This document shows positions 1-10,709 of a DNA stretch of 64,000 bases, one piece after another. This DNA is from Aphelidium insulamus (Eukaryota > Aphelidiomycota > Aphelidea > Aphelidiaceae). Location of the stretch: the NCBI GenBank assembly GCA_036784855.1, contig JAZDSV010000035.1, positions 62,001-126,000 of the forward strand. Direction: 5' to 3'. The notes beneath the pieces are model-generated. The model was not told where the DNA came from. It searched no databases and saw only the letters and a list, made by a program, of their open reading frames with translations. Within the stretch, counting starts at the first letter, position 1. Each line of letters starts with the position of its first letter. A program made the position numbers and the translations under genes.

Positions 1-2
1 CG

Positions 3-84
3 GGGAACGTGGCCGAGTGGTCTAAGGCGTTGTGTTAAGGCCGCAATCTCTTCGGAGGCGTGGGTTCGAGTCCCACCGTTCTCA
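3..84 (+). tRNA. tRNA-Leu (anticodon AAG), intronless
   Basis: An 82-nt type II tRNA. The 7-bp acceptor stem pairs positions 3-9 with 77-83 (one G-U), followed by a discriminator A at 84. The T arm is GTGGG/CCCAC around TTCGAGT. The anticodon stem TTGTG/CGCAA encloses the loop TTAAGGC, which gives anticodon AAG, reading CUU/CUC leucine codons after A34 is edited to inosine. A variable arm closed by a TTCG-containing loop supports a class II (Leu/Ser) tRNA. No intron is present. The CCA end is not encoded, as usual in eukaryotes. Confidence 0.93.
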
Positions 85-147
85 CATTTGTTTTTGCCAC
101 TTTGAGTAGGCATCATATATTCATATATTCATATTGTTGTACACACA

Positions 148-1053
148 ATGACAAGGGACGGGGAGACGCGTATGAGTACGCGATGGTGTGCCACCGCTTG
201 TGCGCGAGACGCATTTTTGGCCGCCACTAGAACAACGGAAGCGCCGAGTACCATCGCGACGGACGCGTTCAACACCACCAAAGTGTTCTCCCGCCCACAC
301 AATCATCTGGCGGGCACGGGTCGCGTGATATGTCCACAGTGCGGACGCGCTCGTCATGTCTACTGCTACGACTGCGTCAAGCTGCTGGTGGACGAGCAGG
401 CGATACCGCGGCTCTCACTCCCAGTTAGCTTTACCGTGTGCGTATATGTTTGAATTAATGTATCATTAATCGATATAGCGTACAGCACCAGGAGGAGCGG
501 TGCGCAAAGTCCTCGGTGGTGGGTGTCAAGCTGATTGCACCCGACTCGGTGACCATAATGTCCCGAGACAAGGTTGTGCCTGGTATGGAGTTTGTCAGCG
601 GAACAGTGCTGCTCTATCCCAGTCAGGTACAGATGATATGGTTAGATACTTGTCAAAATGATAATTGGCACCTAGTCTGCAACGCCCATCGGTGATTATC
701 CAGATGCAATTCGACATGTGGTGGTGGTGGACGGGCCGTGGCGCAAGGCCGAAGGAATGATCAATATGCTGCCGGCACTATCAGCACTCCCGCGCATATC
801 TCTGGGCGGCGGCAGCAGTACCGAGTCGTCAGCGATAGAGGTGCAAACACATTTTTGGCGCATAAACAGGCGCACCGACCAGCATCTGAGCACGGCGGAA
901 GCAATGTACTTTACCATGCGGTACTTGCAGCCCGACGCCAACTGGGACGACATGCTGTGGCTGTTTGCCTATCAGCACGGCATTGTCTGTGCGGACATGG
1001 TGCGACGTGTCAAGCGCCTGAATGATGAGTCGATTCCGTTTCCCAATGAATGA
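148..1053 (+). CDS. DTWD1: DTW-domain tRNA-uridine aminocarboxypropyltransferase (DTWD1-like)
   Basis: Predicted to transfer the 3-amino-3-carboxypropyl group of SAM to uridine in tRNA (acp3U), as DTWD1 does. Three exons, 148-423, 486-626 and 676-1053, splice in frame with GT-AG introns to a 264-residue protein. An N-terminal zinc-knuckle pattern CPQCGRARHVYCYDC is followed by LIAPDSVTI and then by the family signature region VVVDGPWRKA, where DGPW stands in for the usual DxTW. Further on is the conserved FWR...STAEAMYF stretch. The canonical threonine of DTW is replaced by proline, worth noting but within a well-preserved frame. The start at 148 is the first ATG; an in-frame ATG at 172 is an alternative. 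It lies just downstream of a tRNA gene, probably by chance. Confidence 0.82.
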
Positions 1054-1339
1054 ATTGTACGCCAAAGACATTAATCTGAGTCCCTGTCGCACGTACAGAA
1101 CGTTCTAGTCAGATTTGGATTATTGCGACATCATCTCACCTTGAATTGCCTTGCCACTGTCTCGTCTCTTAACCGGTTGCTATTGTACGCAAACTATGGG
1201 CATGTTAGCCATCAATATCGCATATATCTATGTTAACGGTGGGCACGGTAAAGGCCAAACGATTGTGGGCAACAGTCTTTGAAGTACAAAGGCAACCAGC
1301 CACTTACATATTTGTCGGTCGGCGCGCTCTAGTGGCGAA

Positions 1340-2961
1340 ATGTCGGCAGCGGCAACAACAACTGGCCACACACAACCACCACAGCGGTGTCCCTCGTGCA
1401 AGGCCGAGTTTGGCATGTTCCGTGCCAAGGTCTGTTAAGAGCTGGCAAGTGGATGATACTCAGTACTCACCCGTTTGTGCAGCACGCGTGCGAGTACTGC
1501 GCCCGCTTCTTCTGCAACTCGTGTGTGCTGCGCGCCAGTCGGCATCAGCAGCCGGTAGCGCACGGCGGCCATGACTGTCTGTGCAGCTTCTGCGCCTTCC
1601 TGCACTCTGGTGCGTACTCCATAGAGCAGATTCTTCATATTATCCAGACGATCTGAGCGGGTATGTAGTGCCCGCGATGCCCGACGCGGTGCTAGAGTCG
1701 TTGAGCGTGCGGCAGCTCAAGCAGTACTTGACCGCGTACAACATTACCGTCAAGGGCTCTGTGGAGAAGTTGGACCTGGTGCGTCTGATACGGTCAGTGA
1801 GCGCGTGTGTACAAGTACTGTAATTATACTGACTGCACAGCAACTCCCTCATAACAGACGAGCGCCAAGACTACTACCGCGCACACCTGGACGCGGTACA
1901 GGAGTTTGACCCGGGTGCCGCCCGCTCCGATACGGGTCCACTGGCATTCCTGCGCAATCTATTCACCCATTCGGACACGCCGTCCAATTCTCGGCTCTCA
2001 AGCAGGCAATCCACGTCCGTACCTTCAGCGTCACACTCGCGCGCCCCTTCGGCGCCCGCATTCACGGCAAATACATCTGCACCACGTACAGCCGGCCCTG
2101 CACCGCCCATACCTGCCTCGTCGCCATCGTCGCCATCTGCAGTCGACCCGTTCGAGTACAGTCAGATTGTGCAGGACGCACTCAACAACGGTCTGGGCGC
2201 ATTCCGCGACTTTCTTTCCGTCGACGTGACGCCCATGGCTGTCCCGCCGTCAGAAAATTTTGGACCGCCGCCAGTGCGCGTCACATACCGCCCACCGCCA
2301 GACGTATATGTGCAGCCACCGCCAGTGTACAACAGCGCCTACCACGTCCCGCCATCTAGTCACCATCAGCATCAGCACCAGCACGACACGCGGCGGTCCC
2401 CATCGCCTAATGCAACCGGCAGCAGAGCACCGCCACCCGCGGCCAGCATAGCGCTGGACACGCTGATTACATTCAATCGCGACACACTGGCCAGCCTGAG
2501 CATCCGGGTACTGAAACAGATCCTGCGCGACAACCACGTGATGGTGGACTCTGTGAAGGAGAAGCGGGAGCTGGTGGACGCCATCGTGCGCCTGGTGAAC
2601 AATGAGCGCCGTGACCGTGGCATGTCGGTACTCGCAGACGGCCACATCGACAGTACCAGTGCTGGTAACAGCGGTTCGGTGCCGGCGACAGACAGCGGTG
2701 GCGATGTGGACGAGGTTGGCGCGGCGCCTGTCCCTGATGTCCCGGATGAGGAGGCGTGCAAGATCTGCCTGGCCAAACGGGCCAATGCTGTCCTGCTAGA
2801 GTGCGGCCACCTGTGCGCGTGCATTGACTGTGCCAAGCAGCTGCACTCTTGTCCGGTAAGTTCTCTTATATGATATCCGTGAATACGCAGTAATGACTAA
2901 CTTGGCCCCGCAGATATGCCGGGCACACATTTCACGCGTTGTGCATACATTTCGAGTTTAA
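1340..2961 (+). CDS. FYVE-like/SAP/RING E3 ubiquitin ligase (RNF34/RFFL type)
   Basis: Five exons: 1340-1429, 1483-1609, 1648-1792, 1841-2855, 2914-2961. The product has the domain order of animal RNF34/RFFL (CARP) ligases. First comes an N-terminal FYVE-like zinc finger (CPSC...HACEYC...FFCNSC...CLCSFC, residues about 17-70). Next is a SAP-like helix pair beginning SLSVRQLKQYL, then a long Pro/Ser/His-rich linker and a second SAP-like motif (SLSIRVLKQIL). The C-terminal RING reads CKICLAKRANAVLLECGH then CIDC then CPIC. The last exon supplies CPIC and a short tail ending FRV, matching the position of the human RING end. Likely role: membrane-associated ubiquitin ligase in endosomal or death-signalling control, inferred from the family. 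The full three-domain arrangement outside animals is notable. Confidence 0.85.
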
Positions 2962-3030
2962 GTTTCTAATAAATACATACATCACAATATCATATAAGGA
3001 TTTGTGCAACACCGTGGAGATCTTTGCAAA

Positions 3031-3731
3031 ATGGGCAAAAAGGTCTCCAATATTCGGCGCAAGGCTGGCTTGCTGCGGCTGGCGAGTACGCAGGCGGTGC
3101 TGGCAGATAACGGCGATCTGCCATCTGCCAACCACTACATCGCAGAGGTGGTGCAGTTGCGCGGGCAAAATCTGGTCGAGTGTCGCGCCGCGGATGCCAC
3201 CGACACGCTGGCCGAGATCATACCGCGTCTGCGCAGTCTGGTGTGGATACGGCGCGGTACGGTGTTGTGTGTTTGTGTGTGTCTGTGTGCATAATGCATT
3301 TTATATTGATCTTGTATCTACGATACAGGGCGATATGTGGTGGTGGAGCGGTGGGAGGTGCCGGCGGATCAGAATCACGCGGCGAGAAAGATTGGCGGCA
3401 GCATTTGTCACGTCATGGAGGACAAGGAGGTGGCGATGCTCCGTAGACTTGGCAAATGGTAAAATGCATTAATTTATTGTATATCTTATTCTTAATGAGT
3501 GCATTATGCAGGGAGTTTACACAGCAGGTGGACAATGCGCCAACGGCTGAAGCCTGCGACAACAGTAACGCGGCAAAGAGCGGTGTGCCGATTGATTGCG
3601 AAGACGACGACGACGATGATAGTGACCTGTTTGTCAACACCAACAGGCGGCCAGCGATGCAAAGCTATGCTGAAGAGCAGTCTGACAGCGATGGTGACAG
3701 TAGTGATGATGACAATGATGTCGCTAGATGA
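3031..3731 (+). CDS. EIF1AD: eIF1A domain-containing protein EIF1AD
   Basis: Three exons, 3031-3256, 3329-3458 and 3512-3731, joined by GT-AG introns of 72 and 53 nt. The protein carries an S1/eIF1A-type OB fold: SANHYIAEVVQLRGQNLVE, then LVWIRRG and YVVVERWEV. A long acidic tail contains the family-diagnostic string DDDSDLFVNTNRR, which is close to identical in animal EIF1AD. The family (beta-mechanosensor/haponin) is nuclear and linked to pre-40S maturation and stress response; that role is taken from the family. The start is the ATG beginning MGKKVSN. The tail alternates Asp/Ser runs, giving CK2-like sites. Confidence 0.9.
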
Positions 3732-4311
3732 AATAAACACGTTAATCCATATCTACATGGAGCCTGCCAGTTGTGTAAATGCTGTCGTCACTGAGAATAG
3801 CAACATTGATACGTCAAGAAACAAAACAGCAAGAATGATGGAAAGAAGAAAGAGAAAAGAAGAAAGGGGAAACAAGGAAAAGAAAAAAAGAAAACGATAA
3901 AAGACAGCGGAAGTAAAAGTTCGGTTGGGTCACAGGAGCGCCCCCGAATTGCAATCGTCGCCTCCAAGCAGCCGTTTATCTCGCCTGGACGCGTCTGCTC
4001 TCTCTTTCAGTTTCTCTCTGCTTCGCCGATACTATCCGCTCCTTGCTTGCTTCCTGCAGCGCTATCAACACTGATATTTTGTACGTAGTCGTCCGTCGAT
4101 ATATCCAAAGGCAGGTGTGGTACGCGCTCATGTTCTGTTTCATTGATTGTATCGCGTGTATCTTGTGGTGCGCGCTGTGTGCAAATCTCATCTATCTGGA
4201 TGTCTGCATGGACATGATATATAACTGCATCGATAAGTATATATCAATTATACGTGGGCATATCACACACGTGTAGCTAATGTCACGCACATATGTAGAT
4301 CACGCTTCAAC
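3732..4311. other. Intergenic region with polypurine tract
   Basis: 580 bp between EIF1AD and the GATA-factor gene. It contains a strongly purine-biased stretch at about 3832-3905 (GAAA/AGAA-rich on the + strand) and no convincing coding sequence. The segment from about 4080 to 4311 is T/A-rich and precedes the GATA-factor start, so it probably includes that gene's promoter and 5' UTR. No specific promoter motif could be assigned. Confidence 0.6.
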
Positions 4312-5870
4312 ATGATTTCCTACGCTGCCGTTGTTGCCGGCACCAACTTGTCCCCGTCACGTATCACATCCTCTACTCTGGTCGCGCCCAACACGTCGGC
4401 GCCACCAAATTCGATGTATCTGCCAGAATCCGGATCCAGTTTAAGCGGTGATGGAAATGATACACGCGCCGCCGACTACGGTAATGATTACTTCTCCAAG
4501 CGCCCGCGTAAAAACAGCAGTAATCGACATCGTGATATTGCTCCACGTAGCTGGTCCGGCCTGGAGTCGCCGGTGGCATTGCCGGCTACAACCGTGATGG
4601 ATGGTCAGCCATCATTGACTGGTTGTGTGGACTACCGCCAAGTTGGATATCATGCTCCACCGTTCGGCACCAGTTGCACGCCGCCAATGTCGCCGGTTGT
4701 AGCGTCGGCACCATCGCGCAATAAGTTGTGCGATGTATTGCCTCCCATCGAGTGCGAGAAGCTGCGGGGTGATATGTCCACAGTAGTTGACAATGCGGTG
4801 GTTAACCTGCCGACACTGCGCGTCGTACTGCCGTTCGATGACAATGACTGCAATGGCACGCAGTTGCTACCGCCGCTGAATGCACCGCCATCGCCGCCCA
4901 GCGAGGCGATGCGGCCACCCCTGTCCAAGGTGGAGCCAACGGAAGCTACTACCACCTCGACAGCCGTCCCGTCAAGGTCCCGCAAACCGTCCAAGCCGCA
5001 TCGTGCTCCATCCAGGCGCCGCGATCGCATCCCTGGCGTAGTGTTGCAGTTTGCACTCCACACGGCCGACACCACAATATCCATCATCAAACGGCCCGAG
5101 GACTACATCACGGCCGGTGATGACGCGGTGACTCGGCAGCGGAAACGGATGCGCAGGAAACGGGCGCAATCGGACAGCGCAGCTATATTGGCGGCAGCTT
5201 CTACAACTGAACAACACTACGACACTTCATTTCCCACCAGTGAAGAGTTTTGTGCGGGATTCGCCGATACGCCGTCCGTGGGCGATTCGGGCACTTCGGG
5301 GACGCTGGCGTCGTCGTCGCTGTCCATGAACTCTTCTTCTTGCGTGTCACTGATCTCCAAGAACCGCATGTTGGATGCGGCGCTGGCAGACTCGATGAGC
5401 AGTAGCGGTTCCTCCTCGACAACGTCCACCACCGCGTTCAACTTTTCTGGCGATGCAGCCTATTACGACGATCTGGACGGCCGGCCTAGGAAATACAGCG
5501 TGGGCAGCCTGGGCAAGAAGAAACAGCAGCAGGGCATGGTTGTCAAGAAACAGCGCCAGACAAAGACGACGGCTCGCAGCGCGGTGGACAAGGTGTGCCT
5601 GTCGTGTCGGTGCACCTCCACTCCTATCTGGCGTGAAGTCAAGGAAGGCTGGGGCGATCGCTGGGACCAGGTTCTGCTGTGCAATGCGTGCGGTCTGCGT
5701 ACGTGCATTGTTTTAATTTTAGTTCGTGGCATATTATTGACTGTCGTCATGTAGAGTGGCGCATGAGCGGTCTGCGCTGCACCGACTGTTTGTATGTGCC
5801 GCGCGCATCCGAGAAGCGTGCGAAAAAGTGCACTCGATGTGAAAATGGCAAATGGTACCGCAAGTGCTGA
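4312..5870 (+). CDS. GATA-type zinc finger transcription factor with extended finger loop
   Basis: Two exons, 4312-5698 and 5755-5870. The first roughly 420 residues are low-complexity (Ser/Thr/Pro-rich), with a basic patch (RSRKPSKPHRAPSRRRDR) and a run KRMRRKRA that could be nuclear localisation signals. A C-terminal GATA finger starts at about residue 429: CLSC, then STPIWRE, then CNACGLQW. The spacing between the two CxxC pairs is 24 residues instead of the usual 17-18, because of an insert around KEGWGDRW. A further CTDC...CTRC pair follows within 25 residues of the finger, ahead of the C-terminus. The splice falls inside the finger at CNACGL|QW. Expected to bind GATA sites in DNA; targets cannot be inferred. 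A convergent gene ends 152 bp downstream. Confidence 0.85.
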
Positions 5871-6022
5871 CTGCAAGCTTCCAGTGCCCGTACAGCTGGC
5901 TGATATATGGGCAAGCAATAAATACATGTATAAATGCGTCGAATGAATGCACAAAAGTAGGCTGAAACTCATTTTATTTCTTGCATCGCATTATTCTCCA
6001 TGCTTTCTTTACCGGCGTCCCT

Positions 6023-6745
6023 TCATTGCTTCTTACCCTTCTTCCCCTTCCTGCGTTTCATGTGTTTCCTGTCATTTTTCTTGCCCTTCTTTGTATTTTT
6101 CTTTCCCTTCTTTTGATTTTTCTTTCCCCTCCTCTTCGTCGTCGTATGAGATCTGCGTCCCTTCTTTTTCCCATTATGTCGGTTGCGGTGCTCATCATCA
6201 GTGATTTTAATGCCCTTATGTACGACATCATATGATGATATTCTGTACAAGTTATAGTCGCGAGTATCAATTCCAAACCACTGTGGCTGAGGCTTGAGCA
6301 ATTTATCATTACTGAACGCCAGCGGGCTGGCTTTACCAAAATCAAAAGCTGGCGTGTAAGATCTATCCCGCTCATATAGATCTCCAGAGATGTACCACAA
6401 CCCATTGTTATGAGAGTGCTCCATGTACTTGTTTCCCTTGGCGTCCCAGCAGTATGTTAGCATCGCAATCTTTCCTTTTTTGCGTAAGAGATACAATGAC
6501 CAGACTTCAGTCAGAATGAGTGAATTTGTGGACGGTTTGAATACGGAGTAGTGTAGGTTAGTCTTTGGGTCAATGGTTTCTGTTCCAACGATACTTTCGT
6601 TGCGCATCAAGTATCGCAATGAGGCGGCTACGAGGACCGGATACTCCGACTTGACTTCAAGTTGGCAAGGATAGGGCTGCGCCGACACCCAGTTCGACCA
6701 TAGAGCATTGAGCAAGACAGCAAGACAGAATCTAGAACGTAACAT
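6023..6745 (-). CDS. Secreted protein of unknown family with lysine-rich tail
   Basis: Single exon, 240 residues, starting at the ATG whose A is 6745. It begins with a clear signal peptide (RFCLAVLLNALWSNWVSA). The mature part opens with CQLEV and holds AMLTYCWDAKGN near residue 93-104. The last 45-50 residues are extremely basic, dominated by GKK, KKG and RRK triplets. A paralogue lies at 15241-15828 and shares CQLEV and AMLTKCWDTDGN at the same spacing but lacks the basic tail. I do not recognise the family. A secreted or surface-retained protein whose tail binds anionic matrix or nucleic acid is one guess. It is convergent with the GATA factor. Confidence 0.72.
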   Translation of the reverse strand: MLRSRFCLAVLLNALWSNWVSAQPYPCQLEVKSEYPVLVAASLRYLMRNESIVGTETIDPKTNLHYSVFKPSTNSLILTEVWSLYLLRKKGKIAMLTYCWDAKGNKYMEHSHNNGLWYISGDLYERDRSYTPAFDFGKASPLAFSNDKLLKPQPQWFGIDTRDYNLYRISSYDVVHKGIKITDDEHRNRHNGKKKGRRSHTTTKRRGKKNQKKGKKNTKKGKKNDRKHMKRRKGKKGKKQ

Positions 6746-7040
6746 TTTAAGATGAACAAGTAATGTTGTGAGAATGAAGTGACTGTAGCACTAGTGAGGT
6801 TACACCAGCTGCAATTCGCCAATCCGCAACTTCTGCGGTCACATGTTCCACATACCAGGACTTGTGCCTGAAGTTAGCGCAGCCTATTATATGATGTCCA
6901 AATAGAGTTCCCGAAATGACCAGCAGTCCGTTGCATGGCTACCGACCAACATGTTGCGATTAATAAACGTGCACTTCACACACAATACAATCCATTATTA
7001 ACCGCACAGTACGTTCGAATTATTGTTGAAAGCACGAAAG

Positions 7041-7996
7041 ATGTTCAAGTACTTTCTTGGCTCTGCTCTGCTGGTGGTGATAGTGGCAGGGACGACTGTC
7101 GCGACTACCGAGTGCCCGCCAGGCCATGTGCCAACTGGCGTTGACGCATCACCCGACCAAACCGACATCGCCGCGGAATCATGTCAAATGTGCCCCGCAC
7201 AGACGTGGCCACATGTGAATGAGACGACGGCCGTGTGCGCCGAGTGCTCAGTGTACGAAATCTGCTACGAGGGCGTACGCGCCGACTGTGCTGCGGGAAC
7301 AGTGGCCGCTGTCGATGAGAATCTCGGCCGGCCCATTTGCGTGACAATGTGCACCGGCACCGCCGATGATGGCAGTAACACTACGGTAGTGACGGCCTGT
7401 ACACCTGGCGCGGCAAAGCACTTGACCGACTCCACTGAAGGCGATAGCGGCAGTCAGGGCGGCGCGAGTGAACAACGCGTCAACGCCTCCGTGATTATTG
7501 GTGGTGCCGCGATGGCTGGGTGCGCGTTCGCCGTCCTGCTCTTTGGCACAAAGTCCGGTATGCTATGCACCTATAGCTGGCCGTGTACTCTGTAGTATGC
7601 ATACTTACACTACATGCATGTGCAGTGCGCCGCCGCTCTTTTGTGGAGCAGATAAGGCGCGGCAGTGTCACCTCGGCCGACTTTGAACCGGAGCGCGTGC
7701 AGACCCTGTTCACGCTGTGTGACTCCAACGCCACCTCACTAACCGCGACCCCGGCCGCCAACTCCTTGCACTCGTCCGCGATGGATGTGCGGCCACCGCA
7801 TCAGCACCGACTGTTGCGCAAGACAGTCACGGAGAGACAGCGCGGCGACATCCACGCGCTGATGGACAGGCACGCGACGGGCGGCGACCTGGGACTGCAG
7901 CAGATATCGCGCCAGGCAGTGAAGCGCGACGCCACACTCAACAATGCCAGCTGCGAGTTTGTGGACATTGATCTGCTGGGGGGCGACGATGCATAG
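7041..7996 (+). CDS. Cys-rich single-pass type I membrane protein, unknown family
   Basis: Two exons, 7041-7557 and 7626-7996, 295 residues. A signal peptide (MFKYFLGSALLVVIVAG) is followed by a Cys-rich ectodomain with CPPGHVPTG, CQMCPAQTW, CAECSVYEICYEG and CAAGT spacing. This resembles the ephrin-receptor-like/GCC2-GCC3 or TNFR-like modules of surface receptors. There is an N-glycosylation sequon NET. A transmembrane helix (SVIIGGAAMAGCAFAVLLFG) ends with a basic stop-transfer segment after the splice (VRRRSFVEQIRRG). The cytoplasmic tail of about 120 residues has no catalytic domain that I recognise. The start is the ATG at 7041. A receptor- or adhesion-like role is inference only. Confidence 0.7.
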
Positions 7997-8083
7997 TGTG
8001 TTCTTTTACACAATATATACAGTATATATATATAGTATGCTTGTGGTGCCACATGGATGTACATTGGGTATAAGTGTGTGTCA

Positions 8084-8976
8084 CTATTCGGAAATGATGA
8101 AGCGGATGATGGCGGCGGCAAACCACTCGCTGTCCACCTGATTGTCGACCACAGAGAGCCACGAGTCAGCCTGACGCTCCGAGAATACTCCCTTGGCCCG
8201 CCGAATGCGTATCAGCTCCCGCACTACACCGGCCACAAACTCTGGATGTGCCTGCACACTCAGCGCTCGGCCGGGATTGATCATTGCCTGGCACGCGGAT
8301 ATTGCATTGTGCGCAATGACCGTGAAGCCTTATTAAATATTTGATTAAATATTAGAGACATGCGCAAAATTATATAAAAGGTACATAGAATTAACAAAGA
8401 CTTGCCTGGGGGAGCGTTGCAAACTTCGTCCTGGTGCATCTGATGGAGGCAAAAGTCGGTGCGTTCAGTGGCTAGCAGTTTGCGGCCCGCTTCACTGATC
8501 TCCACGCGGGACCAGCCGACTTCCCAGCCGCGAGGATTCTTGGCCACACGGCCGCCCAGCGCCTCTGCAATAATCTGATGGCCAAAGCATATTCCCACCA
8601 GTTTTATGGGTGCCGGCAGATGCGTGTATGCTTCCCGCACCACCTGTTTCAACCGCTGGATCCACGGCTGCGCGGTATCGTACGCCGAGTGCCCTGTAAA
8701 TATTTAATTTCTTACGAACAGCAATAGTAACGACGCCGTACTGGAACCGGTGATGACAAGTGCGTCGAACGCATCCACCGAGGCCGGAAACTCCATGGCC
8801 GCCTCGCACTGGAAGGCTGTGATGGCGAGTTCAACTTGGTCGGCACCGCTTGCATTGGGTGTGGATACCGCCGCATTCAGCAGCCGGGTAAACATGGCCA
8901 CATAGTCGCCGTGCGCCGCAACGATGGCGGGTACGGGTGTGTCGGCCACCAGCAGCGCCACCCGTATTGTGCGCAT
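8084..8976 (-). CDS. Class I glutamine amidotransferase-like protein (YLR126C/GGP-type)
   Basis: Three exons on the minus strand, 8742-8976, 8406-8693 and 8084-8328, 255 residues. The triad of class I GATases is present: nucleophile Cys in GICFGHQ, and His with a following Glu in VQAHPEF. VITGSRHSAYD precedes the nucleophile as in the stand-alone family related to yeast YLR126C and plant gamma-glutamyl peptidases. No synthetase partner domain is fused, so it probably acts as a free amidotransferase or peptidase on small substrates. Intron 2 has a GC donor (CCAG|GCAAGT), needed to keep the frame. The gene ends 87 bp from the end of the convergent membrane-protein gene. The start at 8976 is the first ATG; upstream in-frame sequence lacks ATG. 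Confidence 0.85.
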
Positions 8977-9112
8977 GAGGATTGCTGTCTGTAAAGGTGT
9001 CAAGCAGGGATTTTTTGATTGGCTCCTGGAGTATAGGTTGCAAAGAAACTCTGGTTCAGTCCGACGTGACTGACGACCTTGAGTGCTCTGTTATTGAGAT
9101 TCTCCCTCGTGA

Positions 9113-9210
9113 TCTTCAAGCAGAGTAAGTGCAAGCAACGCGCGCTTCACCTCAAGTCTTATCAAGATCTATTACCTTCAAGCAGAGTGAGTGCAAGCAG
9201 CGCGCGTGCT
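9113..9210. repeat. Two-copy imperfect direct repeat
   Basis: Two copies of a roughly 34-bp unit, 9113-9146 and 9176-9210, differ at a few bases and share CTTCAAGCAGAGT and GTGCAAGCA. They lie in the otherwise uninformative 8977-9621 region between the GATase start and the ING gene end. That region has no ORF with recognisable coding character. The function of the repeat is unknown. Confidence 0.6.
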
Positions 9211-9621
9211 TCAGTCACTAATGCTAAAAGCGTCGCTAGGCAACTAGCTAAACAAAGGCGCAACCTTGCGGCCTTTGACAGTTGCTGCTTGGAATAAGCC
9301 AATCATGTTTGGCCGAGCCTTGGGGCTTCCGCATTCAGCTTAGTGTGACAGCGACTCTCATGTATTGTAACACATGAGACGGCTATGGCACTGGCCGCGC
9401 AGCAATAATTTGATCTATGAAATAAATCCTTCTGTACCAAAAAAAATATCATGTCTGCTGCTCTCAATGGGCTACTGTAAATTATTAACGCCCTTTTTAA
9501 CGCCGCCAACACCAATACATATGAACACCAAAAAGCTGACAAGCAAAAGACCCATCAGTCGCCGGAAATAGATCGAATATATAATCGTCAAAACCAACGT
9601 TATCTTTCAAAATATAATTAT

Positions 9622-10625
9622 TTAACGTGGCTGCTTCTGCTTCTTCAGCGCAGCAGCACACGTATCGCAGAACCATGCGCCACGCGGCGGTTCCGACAGC
9701 CCCACACACTCGTAGTGGAACCACTCGAACGGACACGAAATGGCATTGTCACATGCAATCATCTCGCCGTACGACACCTATCCAGTCAAATGTTTTTCAA
9801 AGTGAACTTGCGCTTCTATACCTGTCGGCAGTGGCAGTACACTGGCTCGCCGTCCTGATCATCATCATTGATAAAGTCATCATCGCCCGCAGTGGCGCCG
9901 CCAGACCCTCCGAGAAGCTGCCGCGGAGAAATGCGATTTTCCCGGGACCGTGAACGTGATGACTGTTTTCTGCCACCAGTAGACGCATTCAACTCTATGG
10001 CGCGTCAGGGAGTACAAAGAGAGAACTCCAGACAACCGTCATCGTCGTCATCTAGTTCGCCCGAGTCAGCCATGGTCATCGCGTACTGTCCGTCATCCAG
10101 CGCTGCCTTTGTCGCCTTGGCAATGTGCTCGTCAAGCTTGTTCATGTGGCGCGCCAACTACATACAGTCAGTGGTTAGCACACAACAGTTACACATAATA
10201 GACACTATATGTACTAGACAGTCCATGCAGACAGTCCACGCAGGCACAACGTGACAGACAATGAGACACCACCTACAATGTCGGAAGCTTTTTCAGCCAG
10301 CGTGAGCTTCTCCTCAATGACCGTGCGCGCGGTACCATACCGCTCGCAGATGTTGGCCTCGGATGCCGGGGTTCGACCCGCCGCCATGTAAGCCCGCTGG
10401 TCGGCTAGTATGTGCTTGCGCAGATCTACGCAGTCAGTCTCGGTGTGTGTGCGTGGCAGTATAGATACCGTGCAGCGTGTCATCGCGCGCGCGAATCTCC
10501 TCCAGGTGGTGCTTGATGTCCGCGGGCAGGTTCTCCAGGGCTGCCAGTCAGACAGGGTTAGCCGCGTAAGTGGTGGCGCCCACACCCCACATACATTCCA
10601 CAAACTCTTCCAGATAGACGGCCAT
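9622..10625 (-). CDS. ING-family PHD finger chromatin reader
   Basis: Six exons on the minus strand, 10595-10625, 10469-10540, 10277-10425, 10037-10157, 9822-9994 and 9622-9777, all in frame, 233 residues. The N-terminal ING coiled-coil begins [16 protein letters not shown]. The C-terminal PHD finger begins EPVYCHCRQ, continues [21 protein letters not shown] and ends GAWFCDTC. The aromatic and acidic residues that read H3K4me3 in ING proteins are kept (Tyr of VYC, SYGEMI, Trp of EWFH). A Ser/Arg stretch and an acidic patch ([12 protein letters not shown]) lie between the two. Family role: targeting histone acetyltransferase or deacetylase complexes. The start codon directly abuts the divergent CC2D2A-like gene's upstream region. 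Confidence 0.9.
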
Positions 10626-10709
10626 ATGGTGGCGGGTAACAGACTCACGCTCGGCGCCACTGCCAACTGGTTTGTTATCGCGACAGGCACCGTGGCAAAC
10701 AAGCACAGA

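Noticed and set aside
3832-3905. Plus-strand ORF rich in Lys/Arg/Glu over the polypurine tract
   Set aside because: It is a translation of low-complexity purine repeat in the region downstream of EIF1AD.
8977-9621. Possible second TIR element based on GCGTCGCTAGGCAAC similarity to the 57-kb TIR interior
   Set aside because: Similarity is limited to a short word and no matching inverted terminus was found; retained only as a direct repeat.
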